Below are positions 1 through 10,636 of a stretch of 64,000 bases of DNA, piece after piece (the first letter of the stretch is position 1; each line of letters starts with the position of its first letter). The DNA comes from Malaya genurostris (lineage: Eukaryota; Arthropoda; Insecta; Diptera; Culicidae), in the NCBI RefSeq assembly GCF_030247185.1, contig NC_080570.1:120122689-120186688 (forward strand). The letters run 5' to 3'. A program made the position numbers and the translations under genes. Below the pieces are notes generated by a model that was given only the letters and a program-made list of their open reading frames with translations, was not told the DNA's origin and made no database searches.

Positions 1-265
1 CTTTAGTATTGAAAGAAGGTAAAATTCGATGTTTAATTTGCCGTTGGACAAAAATGGCAACTCTACCACCCATTCCAGTAAACCTGCCAAATCGATGAAC
101 CACATAATGTGGATTACTTTTCTATTTGACACTTGGTTTAAGAAAAGTTTCTTCCACAATGGCAATATGAATTTTGTGAACTTTGAGAAAATTATAAAAT
201 TCATCTTCCCTCGATTTTAATGATCGAGCATTCCAATTTAAAATACTCAAATAATTATTTAACAT
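1..265 (-). pseudogene. Jockey-type LINE ORF2, N-terminal endonuclease fragment
   Basis: Reading the minus strand from an ATG at 265 gives the start of an apurinic/apyrimidinic-like endonuclease: an LNWNARSL motif (the metal-binding Asn strand), then IVEET (catalytic Glu strand), then a MGGRVAIFV strand. This order is typical of ORF2 of Jockey-clade non-LTR retrotransposons, whose endonuclease nicks target DNA for target-primed reverse transcription. One in-frame TAG follows residue 48, so this copy is dead. The reading runs off the left window edge; the rest of the endonuclease and the reverse transcriptase would lie outside. It starts about 96 bases after the ORF1 stop, normal ORF1-ORF2 spacing. 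The family is clear from motifs; the exact clade is inferred. Confidence 0.75.
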
Positions 266-361
266 CACTGTTAAATTTCAAGTTCATTATAATATTATTG
301 GCAAATTGTCATCCGATTTGAAATGCTTCAAAAAGTGATGAAGTCGAATTCATTCGGATGA

Positions 362-1870
362 TCATTTGAAAAATTTGATCGTGTAGGTAGATTTATTTTC
401 AGTTATATCGCCTAAATCGACTTCATGTAAAGAAGCGAATGGCATTGAAGGAATATTGGAAGGTAGACTGTCATTAGAACTGCCATTAGAAGAAGATGAT
501 TTGGCCGATCTAACAAAGCGTAACTGTCATTAGAAGATGATGACGAGGTCGATCTACCTGTCAATAAATTGTTTTCGTTAGAAGACGAATTGGAAGGCGG
601 TCCTGTGTTTTGATTATTTACATTAGAAGAATAAAGTGGTAGATTTCTACCTGTTATACTAGCATAACTGACATTAGAAGAAGATGATGACGAGGTCGAT
701 CAACCTGTCAATAAATTGTTTTCGTTAGAAGACGAATTGGAAGGCGTACCCGTTTTTTGTTTCAAATTCGAAGAAATAAGTGCCTTAGAAGAATTAGGCG
801 TGGCATTTGTAACGGTTTTTTGATTTTCAGGTATGTTCTGTAAATTTAAGGTAGTTGATTTGACTTGTTCTCTAAGTAAACGAGCGTTTAAAATTTTTTC
901 CCTGACAGGACATTTCAAATAATTGGATTTAATTAATTGGATTTTCATCGCAATTTGAACATGTAAATTTATCAGTGGTTTCATTCATTGGACAAACGTC
1001 TTTCGAATGCGATTTACCACAACTCAAACACCGTATATCCATATGACAATTTTTGGTTCCATGGCCGAAGCCTTGGCAACGACGACATTGCGTTAAGTTT
1101 GCAATACGATTATGCCGTTTATAATGTTCCCAATGAATTTTAATGTGGGAAATGAAACGTACTTTTTCTAAAGTTTTCAAATTGTTAACATCACTTCGAT
1201 TGAAGTGTATTAGGTAAAGTTCATGGGAAATTCCAGAGCGTGGTTCAGAAGTACCATTCGCTCTTTTTTTCATAAGTATTACTTGGGAAGGGGCAAAACC
1301 AAGCAATTCTTTTATTTCATTTTTAATTTCATCAATACTTTGATCATTTGATAAGCCTTTCAAGACAGCTTTGAAGGGTCTGTCTGATTTTATATCATAT
1401 GAATAAAATTTATGAAGTTTCTTGGACAAATATCGAATAAGAGGTTCGTAATCTTCCAATCCATCAACCAAGACTCGACATTCTCCTCTTCGTCCGATTT
1501 AAAATGAGACTTTTACTTCCGGGAGAAAAGTAGAAAGCTCAGTACGGAATGCTTTGAAGTCGGAAATCATCACCGTCACTGGTGGCATAGATTGATGTTT
1601 CTTCCCAGAACGACAAGCGTCCATTTTGGGAATTTTTGAAGAATTTTCTTCTATGTCGCTACAATCGGATTCAGGAAGAATCTCGTAAATATTGTTAGAC
1701 GGCATAGGATCAATGGAAGGGAAATCCGCCCGTTGTCTTTTATTTTTACATTCAGATTCTATAAGATCGTGAATGTTATTAGGAAAAAGTTGAATAACGG
1801 ATTGTGATTTATTCCGTATTGAATTATTTTTAGCCTTAGGCTTGTTGCATTTTCGGTTGGACGCAGGCAT
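362..1870 (-). pseudogene. Jockey-type LINE ORF1 (gag-like nucleic-acid-binding protein), decayed
   Basis: The ATG at 1870 opens a gag-like ORF1 with a basic N-terminus and an acidic Ser/Asp stretch. A folded domain follows (about 1110-1470) resembling the region that precedes gag zinc knuckles in arthropod LINEs. Then comes a zinc-knuckle pair (about 970-1090: CRRCQGFGHGTKNC then CLSCGKSHSKDVC). The C-terminus is Ser/Asn-rich. ORF1 proteins coat LINE RNA in the ribonucleoprotein. Breaks: an in-frame TAA near 1499, a frameshift after CSNCDEN near 930-985, an Arg-to-stop TGA near 700, and a further frame change near 500. The best C-terminal frame stops at 362. A 147-base in-frame tandem duplication lies in the Ser/Asn-rich tail. 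Confidence 0.8.
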
Positions 1871-1894
1871 TTTCGAAATGAATAAAATTTGAAA

Positions 1895-2275
1895 AAATAG
1901 CTAGACTAAATTAGTCTTCGATTAGATTCCTAGTTTGAAAAAGTCTTGATAAAGACTGATTTTGTGGTAGTCTTAATAAAGACTGATTGGTTCGAAGAAT
2001 AGTTCTTTGAATAGCTAGCCTTAAAAAAGGCTGATTAATTTCATAGTCTTGAAAAAGACTGATTATATTAGAATATCACTCTCTGTATAGCCTCTTTAAA
2101 AAGACTGTTAGTGATTCAGGTAGCCTTGAAAAAGACTGAAGCCTTGATGAGTCAATGAAACTCTAGGTAGCCAGAAAAAAATGCCAGGAGCCAAGAGTTA
2201 TACGCGTGCGGTGCGAACGACTGTTCAACACCGACTGAAAGCATACAGTTTCTTGGCTGGTAACTGGGGCATATA
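1895..2275 (-). promoter_or_regulatory. 5' leader of the Jockey-type LINE with a hairpin array
   Basis: Upstream of the ORF1 ATG, seven short inverted repeats occur between 1903 and 2137. Most have AGTCTT/AAGACT arms around a 4-base spacer; at 2017-2032 both arms change together to AGCCTT/AAGGCT. Most units are followed by GATT. The stretch 2160-2275 contains CAGTCG-like and GC-richer sequence expected of the element's 5' end and internal promoter. The repeat structure is directly visible; the leader role follows from its position before ORF1. Confidence 0.6.
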
Positions 2276-2530
2276 ATTAAGCACATTAACATAAGTCATT
2301 ACAAATGAAATATTCTGTAATTTGACAAATTAGATCTTGATATATTGGGCCGTATAAATAAAATGTAGTAAAGACTGTTGTTTGTAGTATCTTCTCAAAA
2401 AACAAAGTCCACAGAGTATAACGCGGTTTGGTATGAATAAAAAACAAGTTCGAACATGTAGTTAATGCTACTTGTATCGTATGAGGGATCAGGTTAACTA
2501 TAAATTTTTTTTTTTTGAGTGCCGAATTCA
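2276..2530. other. AT-rich flank, nothing recognised
   Basis: No coding signal, inverted repeat or known element end was seen here. It separates the LINE 5' end from the minisatellite. Confidence 0.5.
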
Positions 2531-2965
2531 ATACAAGAATTTGATTCTCAAATTCAGTTCCAGAATCAAGCTTTAGAATTAAAGTTCAGAATTCAGTTTT
2601 AGATTACAGCTTCAGAATTGAGTTACAGGTCTCGAATTCAGATCCAGATTTCTGGTTCAGAACTTAGTTCAAGAATGCTTCTCTAGAATACTGATCAAGA
2701 AATTATTACTGGAAGCTAGATCAAGAATTCAGTAGTAAGATTCTGGTTCAGAACTTAATCAAGATTCAAAATTCAGATCTTTGGCATAGAATTCAGTTTT
2801 AGTTTTTTTAGTACCCATGTCCAGAATTCAAGTTCAGAATTCAGTTCCAGGATCCTGGTCTCGCATTTAGTTCCAGAATGTACATCTAGAATACTGTTCA
2901 AGAGTTTATTTCCACAATCCAGACCCAGAGTTTAGTTCCAGAATCGAGCTACTCGTGAGTTCTAC
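2531..2965. repeat. Degenerate minisatellite of GAATTCAGTTCCA-like units
   Basis: Roughly 25-40 base stretches alternate between variants of TTCAGAATTCAGTTCCAGA. About a dozen irregular units are present, many with EcoRI-like GAATTC cores. Related arrays lie at 5035-5265, 23270-23460 and 32290-32510. There is no coding signal. Confidence 0.7.
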
Positions 2966-5030
2966 TTCCATTATATATAGTTTTTTTTGCTAGCTAAAAA
3001 TCATTCAATAATTTTCGATGATGACTAGCTGCTCCCCTTCAATGTTGAATAACACAATCAATTACTCAATTTAGGCAGCTCAACAAAATTTTCCCGAATG
3101 ATTTGTAGTGACAAGGGAGGGAAATAACAGGAACTGCTAAACCCGTTTGCTAAACCGTACCAACAAATCCAATTAAAGTTTGCAACCGTAATACAATTAT
3201 ATTCGAGTGCAACAGAATCAGTCATCAGAACCGTTCGGCCCACTGAAGTCCGAAGCCCGTCACGCGCACCCGCATCATCCTCGTGACTGTCAGTCAGTCA
3301 GTCTTCAGTCAGTTTGAAGTACCATAATTGATTGCACTTCATCGCCTTCCGAACACAGCCTTTTGACCACCACCGGGCCTTCGGCAGTTCGCGACAGAAT
3401 GCGCGCATTCGGAATAAACTCGAATAAATGCACGCATCGGCCAAAAATAACAAACAATAAACATTTATATTTATTATCACCCTCTCTTCACATGACACGA
3501 GCTGTGCTGTTTGGTGCGATGTCTCGCTGATTCAACAAGTGCACAGCGCTTCTTTTTCGCACTTCGACTGACGTTTCGAATAACCGATCAATCCTCGCAG
3601 TGGTCTTGATGGAGGCGGTGGCCGGCTATCAGCGATCATTGTGGCGATGCATCGGTCAACTCAGTCCCGACACCGCAAGTTTATTGCTCACGTGACCTAG
3701 AAAAAAAGTGACATCATTTTCACTGTTTTTCAAGAACAATTTTTTAAATTTTTTTTTTCAACTTGAACCGTTCAGACGAACCGGAATTTTTATTGTAATT
3801 GTTATTTACAATGAGCTGAGGCCTTGCACTAGAAAACCAGATCGTTGTGGAAATTTTGTAAAAAAGCATAAACTCTTGAAGCGGGAAAAATGTTTCGCAA
3901 TTTGCCATGGCAAGTCTCATCCAACAACGAACGAAAATTTAACATTCCAACGGTTTTTGATACCCATAATGATGGGATTAATCCCATGTTTATGCGAGGA
4001 TTCACTAATCCGCACGTGTCAGTGGTTTAAAATACTCAATGTCACGAATCACGAGAAATTTCTCACCGTGACAATTTGTTTATGTTTTCAACCGAATTCC
4101 ATACCAATTTCGAAGCGGCGGTGGTGAGCAAGCTGTCACGACAAAAGTAACTGATAGAGTCGAATTCGGAGGGGACACACGCCCGGTCATCCGCCGCACA
4201 TCATCGGGCACCTGTTGCCAGTAAAAAACAATTTTTGCTATGCTTTTCCAAGTGCTAGATGAAGTAGAACCGAAACTCATCAACTGACTTACTAACTAAA
4301 AAAATACTAACTAACCAGAGTCGTCGCCTATGGTGGCGGCAGGATGACATCATTGGCGCCTGGTTTTGCGGTGATGGATTGCCGCCCGCGTGTGCCGCGT
4401 GTGGTTCGATTCGGACCAAAAAAAATTTTTTTTGGGTTTTGAGAGAAAAAAAACAGAACATCCACATAACTAATGAACGTGTGTTTATTTTCTAAGGATA
4501 AGAGGAAAAAGTTTGATGAGTTATTAAAACAAATAGTTTCGTTGGAAAATAAAAGCCCCGAAAACATGAATCCGAAAACGCCAGGTCTAATTTAAATTAT
4601 AAATCCTATCTCCACTTCAAAATCACGCTCGTTTTCAAGCAGCCCCGGGGGGGATTCTGACAATCTGCAACCTGCACATCCTCAACTGAGTCTTATCAGT
4701 AATTGGTTTCAGCATTGCCATATTTCTATCGCACAGACCCCTTCCAACAGCATCCAAACCAGATTGAAGCCAAAACTGCACTGCAGTGCGGAATCGTCAT
4801 CATCGACTGTATGCAGCAGTTACTTCTATTCGAAACGAATCGAATCAGATTGTCTAGAACTGATAAAACTTTGATCTAAGCTGAACGTTTTTTTTTTGCT
4901 TGCGTGAGTCAAATGACATTCCCGTTCTTTTATCTTTCGCCTCAGAAAAAATACCGACGACAGAGTAATCAGTAGTCGTCACTCGTTTACGCCCGAGACG
5001 TCAGATTTGAGGCGTACAATTTAACAAGAA
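2966..5030. other. Non-repetitive island without recognisable gene
   Basis: The composition is more balanced than the surrounding AT-rich repeats. A short CAGT tandem run lies at 3290-3310, and GC-rich tracts lie at 3240-3290, 3590-3680 and 4120-4410. Short ORFs occur on both strands but none shows a recognisable domain or a codon pattern I trust. It could contain host regulatory or non-coding exonic sequence; I cannot say which. Confidence 0.35.
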
Positions 5031-5034
5031 TAGG

Positions 5035-5265
5035 ATTTTTTTGAATTTCAACTAAATTCCGGAACTGAGTTCTGGAACTGAATCTAAATGTACACTTTGA
5101 ACTATATCTTAAACTAAGTTCTACACCTGAATTCTGGAATTGGATTCTGAAGCTGAATTCAGTAACTGCATGCTCAAGTTGATCTTTGAACCTGCATTCT
5201 GAAACGGAATTCGAAACCTGGAACTGATTTCTGATTCTTGATTTTTTTGAATTCTTGACTGACCG
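5035..5265. repeat. Degenerate minisatellite, second array
   Basis: Irregular repetition of units like TTCTGGAACTGAATTC, the same unit type as at 2531-2965 but in the opposite sense. There is no coding signal. Confidence 0.65.
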
Positions 5266-5394
5266 AAATGTCGTGCTTATGAAGCAGTGGCTAAACGTCC
5301 GACTCGGATTGTTAAACATCCAAGAAACATAATTAATTGATGTTTTTAAGTAAAAATAAATCGATCCCAAAAAACTAACACTGAAACAAACAGT

Positions 5395-5995
5395 AAAACG
5401 GGAAGTGTGGGAGCAGTGTTGGCGATGGCCGATAATTGGGCAGAGAGCTACTGATATTTCTCGAACTCGCTCCTTCGCTCCTCCTTATGCTCTGAGTATT
5501 TCACGACCCTCACCAAACTAGATACAGTTTTGCAATGATCGGTGCTGTGTGGAATTTACCAAGAGAGAATCGCAAGTTGACAATTATCGCAAAAAATCGA
5601 ATCGATGGTTCTCACAAGGTTACAATATTTCAAAACCCTTGTGTGAAGCATTCACAGACATTTTCATAAACACAATTTATACAGAGGATATATCCACACA
5701 GTTAGAATAAGCGGCAATAGTAAAATGATTCTATCGCAATTATTCACTGCCCGTATAGAATCTATAGAATCGTATAGAATACTTTAGAGCGAATCCCCAC
5801 AGCATCGTGCTAACCCGTTATGCTCAGACAGGTCACCAAGAGAAATTCGCTCTCGCACTGCTGTCCATTCTATGTTAAATGAACCATGTTGTTTTTTTTT
5901 TGCTGAGATGATATCCGTCTCTCTTTGATGGCACTGATTGAATCGTGTGAAGACTTGCTACAGAGCGTTCTTTTAAACGATAAAAGCAATCTTTG
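5395..5995 (-). repeat. Partial inverted copy of the internal repeat found in the AGGGTGGCAAGTGA elements
   Basis: The reverse complement of this stretch matches, with scattered changes and small deletions, about 24030-24298 plus 25549-25950 and the equivalent part of the copy at 52.6-53.2 kb. Shared landmarks include ATTCAATCAGTGCCATCAAA and CATTTTACTATTGCCGCTTA. It is an empty site for the TA element at 24300-25548. Homology ends at CAACACTG, exactly before the LINE gag fragment carried by the other two copies. Confidence 0.75.
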
Positions 5996-6159
5996 TGCGG
6001 GAGACTAGAATGGATGAAGCGGAAGCGGATTGAAGGCTGATTTACCCTCTACAATTATTCATCATTCAGACATGAGAATTCAATTTAGATGCTCATTGAG
6101 TCCAAAAATTGAGAAAAGTTAATTTTGAGTTATTACAGTCGAAAATTTATTACTCTCCC

Positions 6160-6336
6160 ATCGGTCCTTTTTAGGACCAATAAATCGATCCCCAATTTTT
6201 CTCCATTGAAACAAGGAAACCGGTAGTTGTAACAACTGACCAAGAAACTGTCCACCAGATAGGCTGAGTGATAGGTCTTATCAACTGCAGGCGAAACATA
6301 GACAATTCGTTTTTTTTTTTTCAATAATAAATAAGA
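6160..6336. repeat. Dispersed repeat shared with 17270-17445
   Basis: It shares strings such as AGGACCAATAAATCGATC and CAGATAGGCTGAGTGATAGG with the right part of the inverted-repeat element at 15842-17520. It is therefore a fragment of that family, interrupted on its right by the Tc1-like insertion that begins at 6339. Confidence 0.7.
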
Positions 6337-6338
6337 TA

Positions 6339-7063
6339 AGGAGTGTATCGATAAGTAGTTAGCAACATTCAAACAGTTATTACTCTGAAATGGCTTAATT
6401 TTTTGCAGCGTGTTTTGCGGTGACATGTTTGTTTACATGTCAATAACAGCTGCGCAATCGATTGGTTTCGGTACGGTTTATCGTTTCAATGATGAGTCGA
6501 ATTGATCCGGAAACGCGAAAGAAAATTCTGCACACTTGGTGCTCAGAAAGTGGTGTCACGTACAACGAAATTGCAAAACGGGTTAAAGTGCACCACACCA
6601 GTGTCAAAAATATTATCGAGAAGTTCGGTCAGACCCTTTCCATGAAGGATTTGCCCCGATCCGGTAGGAAAACGGGTCCCAGCCAGCCCGGCCGGGATTT
6701 GGCTTCAGCTCACTACGCCAACTCCGTTCTACAGTGGTTGTTAAAAAATAATGTACAATTCGTGGAAAAGGACATCACCCCACCGAACTGCCCGGATCTT
6801 CGGCCAATTGAAAGGTATTGGGCAATTGTCAAGCGGCACTTTCGGAAGGAAAGTCACAAAAGTTACTGTGCAGAATTTAATGAAGAATGTCAAGTCCAAA
6901 GTGCGAGCGTTTCACAAAAACTAGGATTTTCTTCAATATAATCAGTGAAATGCATGAAAATGTAATTTTTCTACAATATATCGAAAACTGATGTCAAAAT
7001 ATGTTTTTTTTTCGCTTTTTTATTCAATAATCAATGTTGCTAACTACTTTTTGATACACTCCT
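6339..7063 (+). mobile_element. Internally deleted Tc1-like transposon (725 bp)
   Basis: Both ends carry AGGAGTGTATC followed by an AAGTAGTTAGCAACATT arm (one 3-base difference within about 31 bases). TA lies immediately outside each end (6337-6338 and 7064-7065), the standard Tc1/mariner target duplication. Full-length relatives are about 1.3-1.7 kb, so roughly half has been lost. One ORF joining transposase N- and C-termini remains. Confidence 0.9.
6489..6941 (+). pseudogene. Tc1-like transposase, N- and C-terminal parts fused by internal deletion
   Basis: The ATG at 6489 opens an uninterrupted 150-residue ORF. Residues about 5-50 (DPETRKKILHTW ... VHHTSVKNIIEKFG) form the paired-like helix-turn-helix DNA-binding region of Tc1-family transposases. 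The sequence then jumps to the C-terminal part with the RPIERYWAIVKRHF motif, which carries the third catalytic acidic residue (Glu). The first two catalytic Asp blocks are missing, so it cannot cut DNA. The fusion is in frame and could still bind the element's inverted repeats if expressed; that is inference. Confidence 0.8.
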
Positions 7064-7085
7064 TAAACTAGACTTAGTATTTTGG

Positions 7086-7822
7086 AATAGACGAATTTCG
7101 CGCCAAATCGTATTCGCAGTTGGCAACACTCGTTCAGATTCGAAAAAAACTTTCTGGATATGTAGACTTTGTAACAAAGAGCCACTTTGTATACATTGTT
7201 ATTCCAAAATTAATCTAGATTGTTTTTTGAAACGGGCTGGACTTATTTTTTTTTTGCAAAAAAAATATAGTCGAGAAATGACAAATCCTACAAAAAGGTT
7301 TGGCCTTACGATTTTCACAATATCAATTAAATTTTCTAATGAAAATACTAAAAAAAAAATACTTATCGTAAAAATTTGAAGTCAAATAACAAAAAAACAC
7401 CATTCTTTATTTTAATAAAATTTTTCCCCGAGGTAGGTAATTATTTTCTCTGTCAATCTTCCATATCTAGCAAGATGGGAATTTTTAAAGGGAAAAAGTT
7501 TTTCTAGAAAATATTTTTTCTTTTCCAGCACTGATACTTTTTGCTAATATTGGATAACTAGCAATAGGATATTCGGTGCTATTTTCTCAAAAACTGAGTT
7601 TCTTTGAAATTTTGGATGATAATGACATTCAGTTAAGTTTAGTTTTCGATAAAAAGACTTTTAAGTTTGGACGAGAAATAGTTTTTATTAGAAAAACTTT
7701 TATCTGCAATGCATTTTAGAATTTTTTTTATCAAAATCGAAAATGTTTTTTTTTGTGAATCGATTTTAATTCATTAAACTGGAGGCTGCCAACATTTATT
7801 CGAGTTGGTGCGAAATTCGTTA
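7086..7822. mobile_element. Non-autonomous DNA element with GACGAATTTCGCGCC ends
   Basis: The left end ACGAATTTCGCGCCAA (7087) is matched in inverted orientation by TTGGTGCGAAATTCGT at about 7807-7822, and the subterminal CAACA/TGTTGGC strings also pair. The interior is AT-rich with no ORF. A single end of the same family is seen at 60120-60160. Confidence 0.6.
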
Positions 7823-8302
7823 ATAATAATAATTCATTAACTTTTCGTTTGAGTGTTTGAACAGAATGATTTTACAAGGAAAATTTTTTTTAAATATTAC
7901 CATTTAATTCTGTTATAAGTATATCACGTCACTATACAAATTCACTATGTATCTCACGACACTATAAATATTGTATAATAAACATCACATATGCACATTT
8001 CGAATACAATTTATATTCTTCTTAAGTGTATTTATAGTGTAAAGACCCATAACTTCTACCGTTTTGTTCCGATAGGCTACAAAATTTGACAAAATATACT
8101 TGAAATGTTTTACTGTTACAAAATACAAAGAATAAATAAATGATTTTTCAAAAGCGTAAGACCCTACCGGTCAAAAAACCATCACTTCATAAGTCTACTG
8201 ATCTGATCTTCTTAAGAGGAAACGATATAATAATAACCGATATCTTCTTAAGACCAGTTTATCAGTGATTTTTGAATGACATCAATCAAAACTAATGTTA
8301 CT
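7823..8302. other. AT-rich spacer, nothing recognised
   Basis: AT-rich sequence without ORFs or paired repeats that I could identify. Confidence 0.4.
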
Positions 8303-8400
8303 AGGGTGGCAAGTGAATTGCCGATTTCAATTTCCCTGTTTTTGCCCGGTGAAACCAAATTCCCGACTTTTTCCCGCTTTTCTCGGTCACTTTCCACCCT
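8303..8400. mobile_element. 98-bp miniature of the AGGGTGGCAAGTGA element
   Basis: It begins AGGGTGGCAAGTGA and ends with the inverted form (GGTCACTTTCCACCCT, one base changed). Between them are only subterminal CCCGGTTT/TTTTTCCCG-like tracts that also border the 4.8-kb and 2.7-kb copies. It looks like a pair of ends with everything in between deleted. No exact flanking duplication was found. Confidence 0.75.
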
Positions 8401-8770
8401 GTTAATACTTATCTTTTGTCACACAAAATCGGTAGTGATTTTGAGCTACTATTATTACTGGTTCCCGTAATATCAAATCACTGGACGAATCGATCAGATT
8501 TGAGCATTGTGGAAGAAAATCACATATGAGTATGATCAGACATGAGTGCCGACTGATTTACGTCGAAAATCGTGAATGAGGGGTGTGGTAATTAGTGACA
8601 ACAGGAATCCTACAAAAATTTACAACAAAGGATAAAAGCGTAAGCCCAATAATGCTATTTTGCATGAATTTAATTTATAGAAGTAACAGGAGCGCAGAAT
8701 TTAGCATGTCTCGAACACACAACAGGCGCAGCTTTTGAATTGGCGTAGACAATTCCTTTACTCCTGTTAC
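8401..8770. other. Spacer without recognised feature
   Basis: No recognisable ORF, inverted repeat or element end. Confidence 0.35.
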
Positions 8771-9101
8771 TGGCCCTTATTACCGGTGTCACTACACGGT
8801 GAAAACCAAGTGAAGTGACTGACCCTTATTATGGGTATCACTTCACGGTGGAAATCAAGCGAAGTGAATGTAGGTCCTTATTACGGAAGTTGCTTCTGAG
8901 ACAAAAGTAATTACTTGAATGAACTTGATGTCATTATGAACATCACGCCACCAACATTTTGTTGAAAAAAATATTTTTTTCCACCACAGTGATCACTTCA
9001 CTATGCGTGATACTGGTAATAGGAAAAATCAAGTGAAGTGACATGTAAGTGAAGTGAAGTGAAAGTGGAGTGAGAACGGTAATAACGGCCACTGTGTATG
9101 G
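8771..9101. mobile_element. Miniature inverted-repeat element with GGCCNTTATTACCG ends
   Basis: The left end is GGCCCTTATTACCGGTGTCAC; the right end is its inverted, diverged form (GTGAGAACGGTAATAACGGCC). Inside the left end, two to three copies of an about 50-base unit (CCTTATTA..GG, TCACTTCACGGTGG, AAGTGAAGTGA) are arranged in tandem. ACT flanks both ends, a possible 3-bp target duplication. No ORF. Confidence 0.65.
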
Positions 9102-9474
9102 TCAAGCTAAATACGGTAATATTAATCAGCTGCACAACATAACATTATAAATATTATTACTCACAGCATGTATGTTAATATTATTTGCTGTGCTCATTAA
9201 CGATATATTCCATCACCTAGGTATTGCCGAATAAATTTCAAATACATCACGAAGCATGGAACTCCCATGCGACCGACCAAATAAACTACAGATACTGATA
9301 CAGATGCTCTAAAACAACACCAAAAACTGCTCGAATAACACGGACAGACTGGGCTTCAGTTCTAACATGCTGTGTTGGTTTAGTTCATATCTCAATAGTT
9401 GCCAGTTTACAATCAAGATAAATGAGTATGTATCCAAAGATTTTATCGCTTCATCTGAAATTCTTTCATTCTTT
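9102..9474. other. Spacer without recognised feature
   Basis: AT-rich sequence; no coding or repeat structure recognised. Confidence 0.35.
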
Positions 9475-10260
9475 TCTTGTCAGTCAGAGACATAACTGGA
9501 TGACGAGAGTACGAATAAAACTGGCCCGTTCCTTCACCCATCCGAAAATCAGTTAGTTAATCGATTGTGTGAATTGTACAAGTTTTCTTCTTGTTCAATA
9601 CGAGAATTTAAAACGATGCATTACTAAAGTAACGATGCATTACTAAAGTATGGGTTAGTTACATCGAACATTCTGACATACAAATATTCATTACGAAATA
9701 ATTCGTATAGTTCTTTACAATTAAAAAAAAAAGATATTCACGTTAAAAAACTTTTTTATTCAATATCATTCGAAAAACTTACTCTAATTAAATGCAAATG
9801 TAATGAACAATAAAATATCTGACACCACGTGCACACTCTGAAGTCAACAAAATGCAAACCAATCCACACAAAATCCAATTGAAGAAGAGCCGCGAAAAAA
9901 GCGAAAAATTTCTAATAATAATCTATCAGACTGTAAACTGATTACATTCACCTCCGATTTGTATATTCCAATACACAAATAATTCTAATAGTTCTTTAGG
10001 TAAAATTTGAAGCCATTGAAAGGGCTAATTTTGCATAATGTTTCCGTTCGTTGTTCACTTGTATTTTTCTCCAATGCAATCGACCTGCAGCAGAAAGCCG
10101 CAATCGCAATTTAAAGTGGAAACTGCATCTGCGAATATCCTGCAGCAGAACTGCTTCCTGTGCGAATTGATTCAATACTGAAGCCATTTTGGTTTTCGCG
10201 TGATTTCGTTTGTAGCTCATTCACAAATGGGCGGTTTCAAAGGCCACAAAAATAGGAACA
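9475..10260. mobile_element. Fragments of the long-inverted-repeat family seen complete at 61.5-63.4 kb
   Basis: 9475-9730 matches the left arm at 61513-61700 (shared TCAGAGACATAACTGGATG, ACGAATAAAACTG, CATTCTGACATACAA and TATAGTTCTTTA). 9990-10210 is an internal segment of the same family, with GCATAATGTTTCC and TGCAATCGACCTGCAGC. A 19-base direct duplication (AACGATGCATTACTAAAGT) occurs at about 9614-9650. No functional ORF. Confidence 0.6.
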
Positions 10261-10433
10261 TACAGAATTTTAATGTTTCATTTCGGATTTGCATATTTCA
10301 GTGAAAGAAACTATTAAAATGCTGTACGGGATTTATTGCTGGCATTCAAATTGGCATTGGTTCAGAGCATTCTCTCGAACGCGAAGCAGTAAAATGCCGA
10401 CTTTATTAGCACTCGTTTGGTGCTAATTTGTAT

Positions 10434-10636
10434 CCGGGTCGGTGGTTCAATGGATACGGCGCTGGCCTTACAAGTCTGTTGTCATATGTTCGAGCCCCGA
10501 CCTAGAAGGATTCTTAGTGTCAGTAGGATCGTAGCACTAGTCATGCAATGATTCTGTACGCTATAAGAATCGGCAGCGAAGTCTGTTAAAACAGAAAGGC
10601 CAAATTCCACGAAAGGAATGTAATGTCAAGACTTTG
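10434..10636 (+). repeat. tRNA-derived SINE, copy 1
   Basis: The 5' end resembles a tRNA gene: an A-box-like TGGTTCAATGGATACGG at 10443 and a strong B box GTTCGAGCC at 10488-10496, spaced as in an internal RNA polymerase III promoter. The tRNA-unrelated tail ends AAAGGAATGTAATGTCAAGACTTTG. The second copy at 30158-30315 is clearly homologous. Feilai and Gecko are known tRNA-derived SINE families of Aedes; I cannot assign the family without a comparison. Confidence 0.8.

Noticed and set aside
10434..10500. Possible functional tRNA gene
   Set aside because: A and B boxes are present but the sequence does not look like a complete cloverleaf and continues into a SINE tail with a second dispersed copy.
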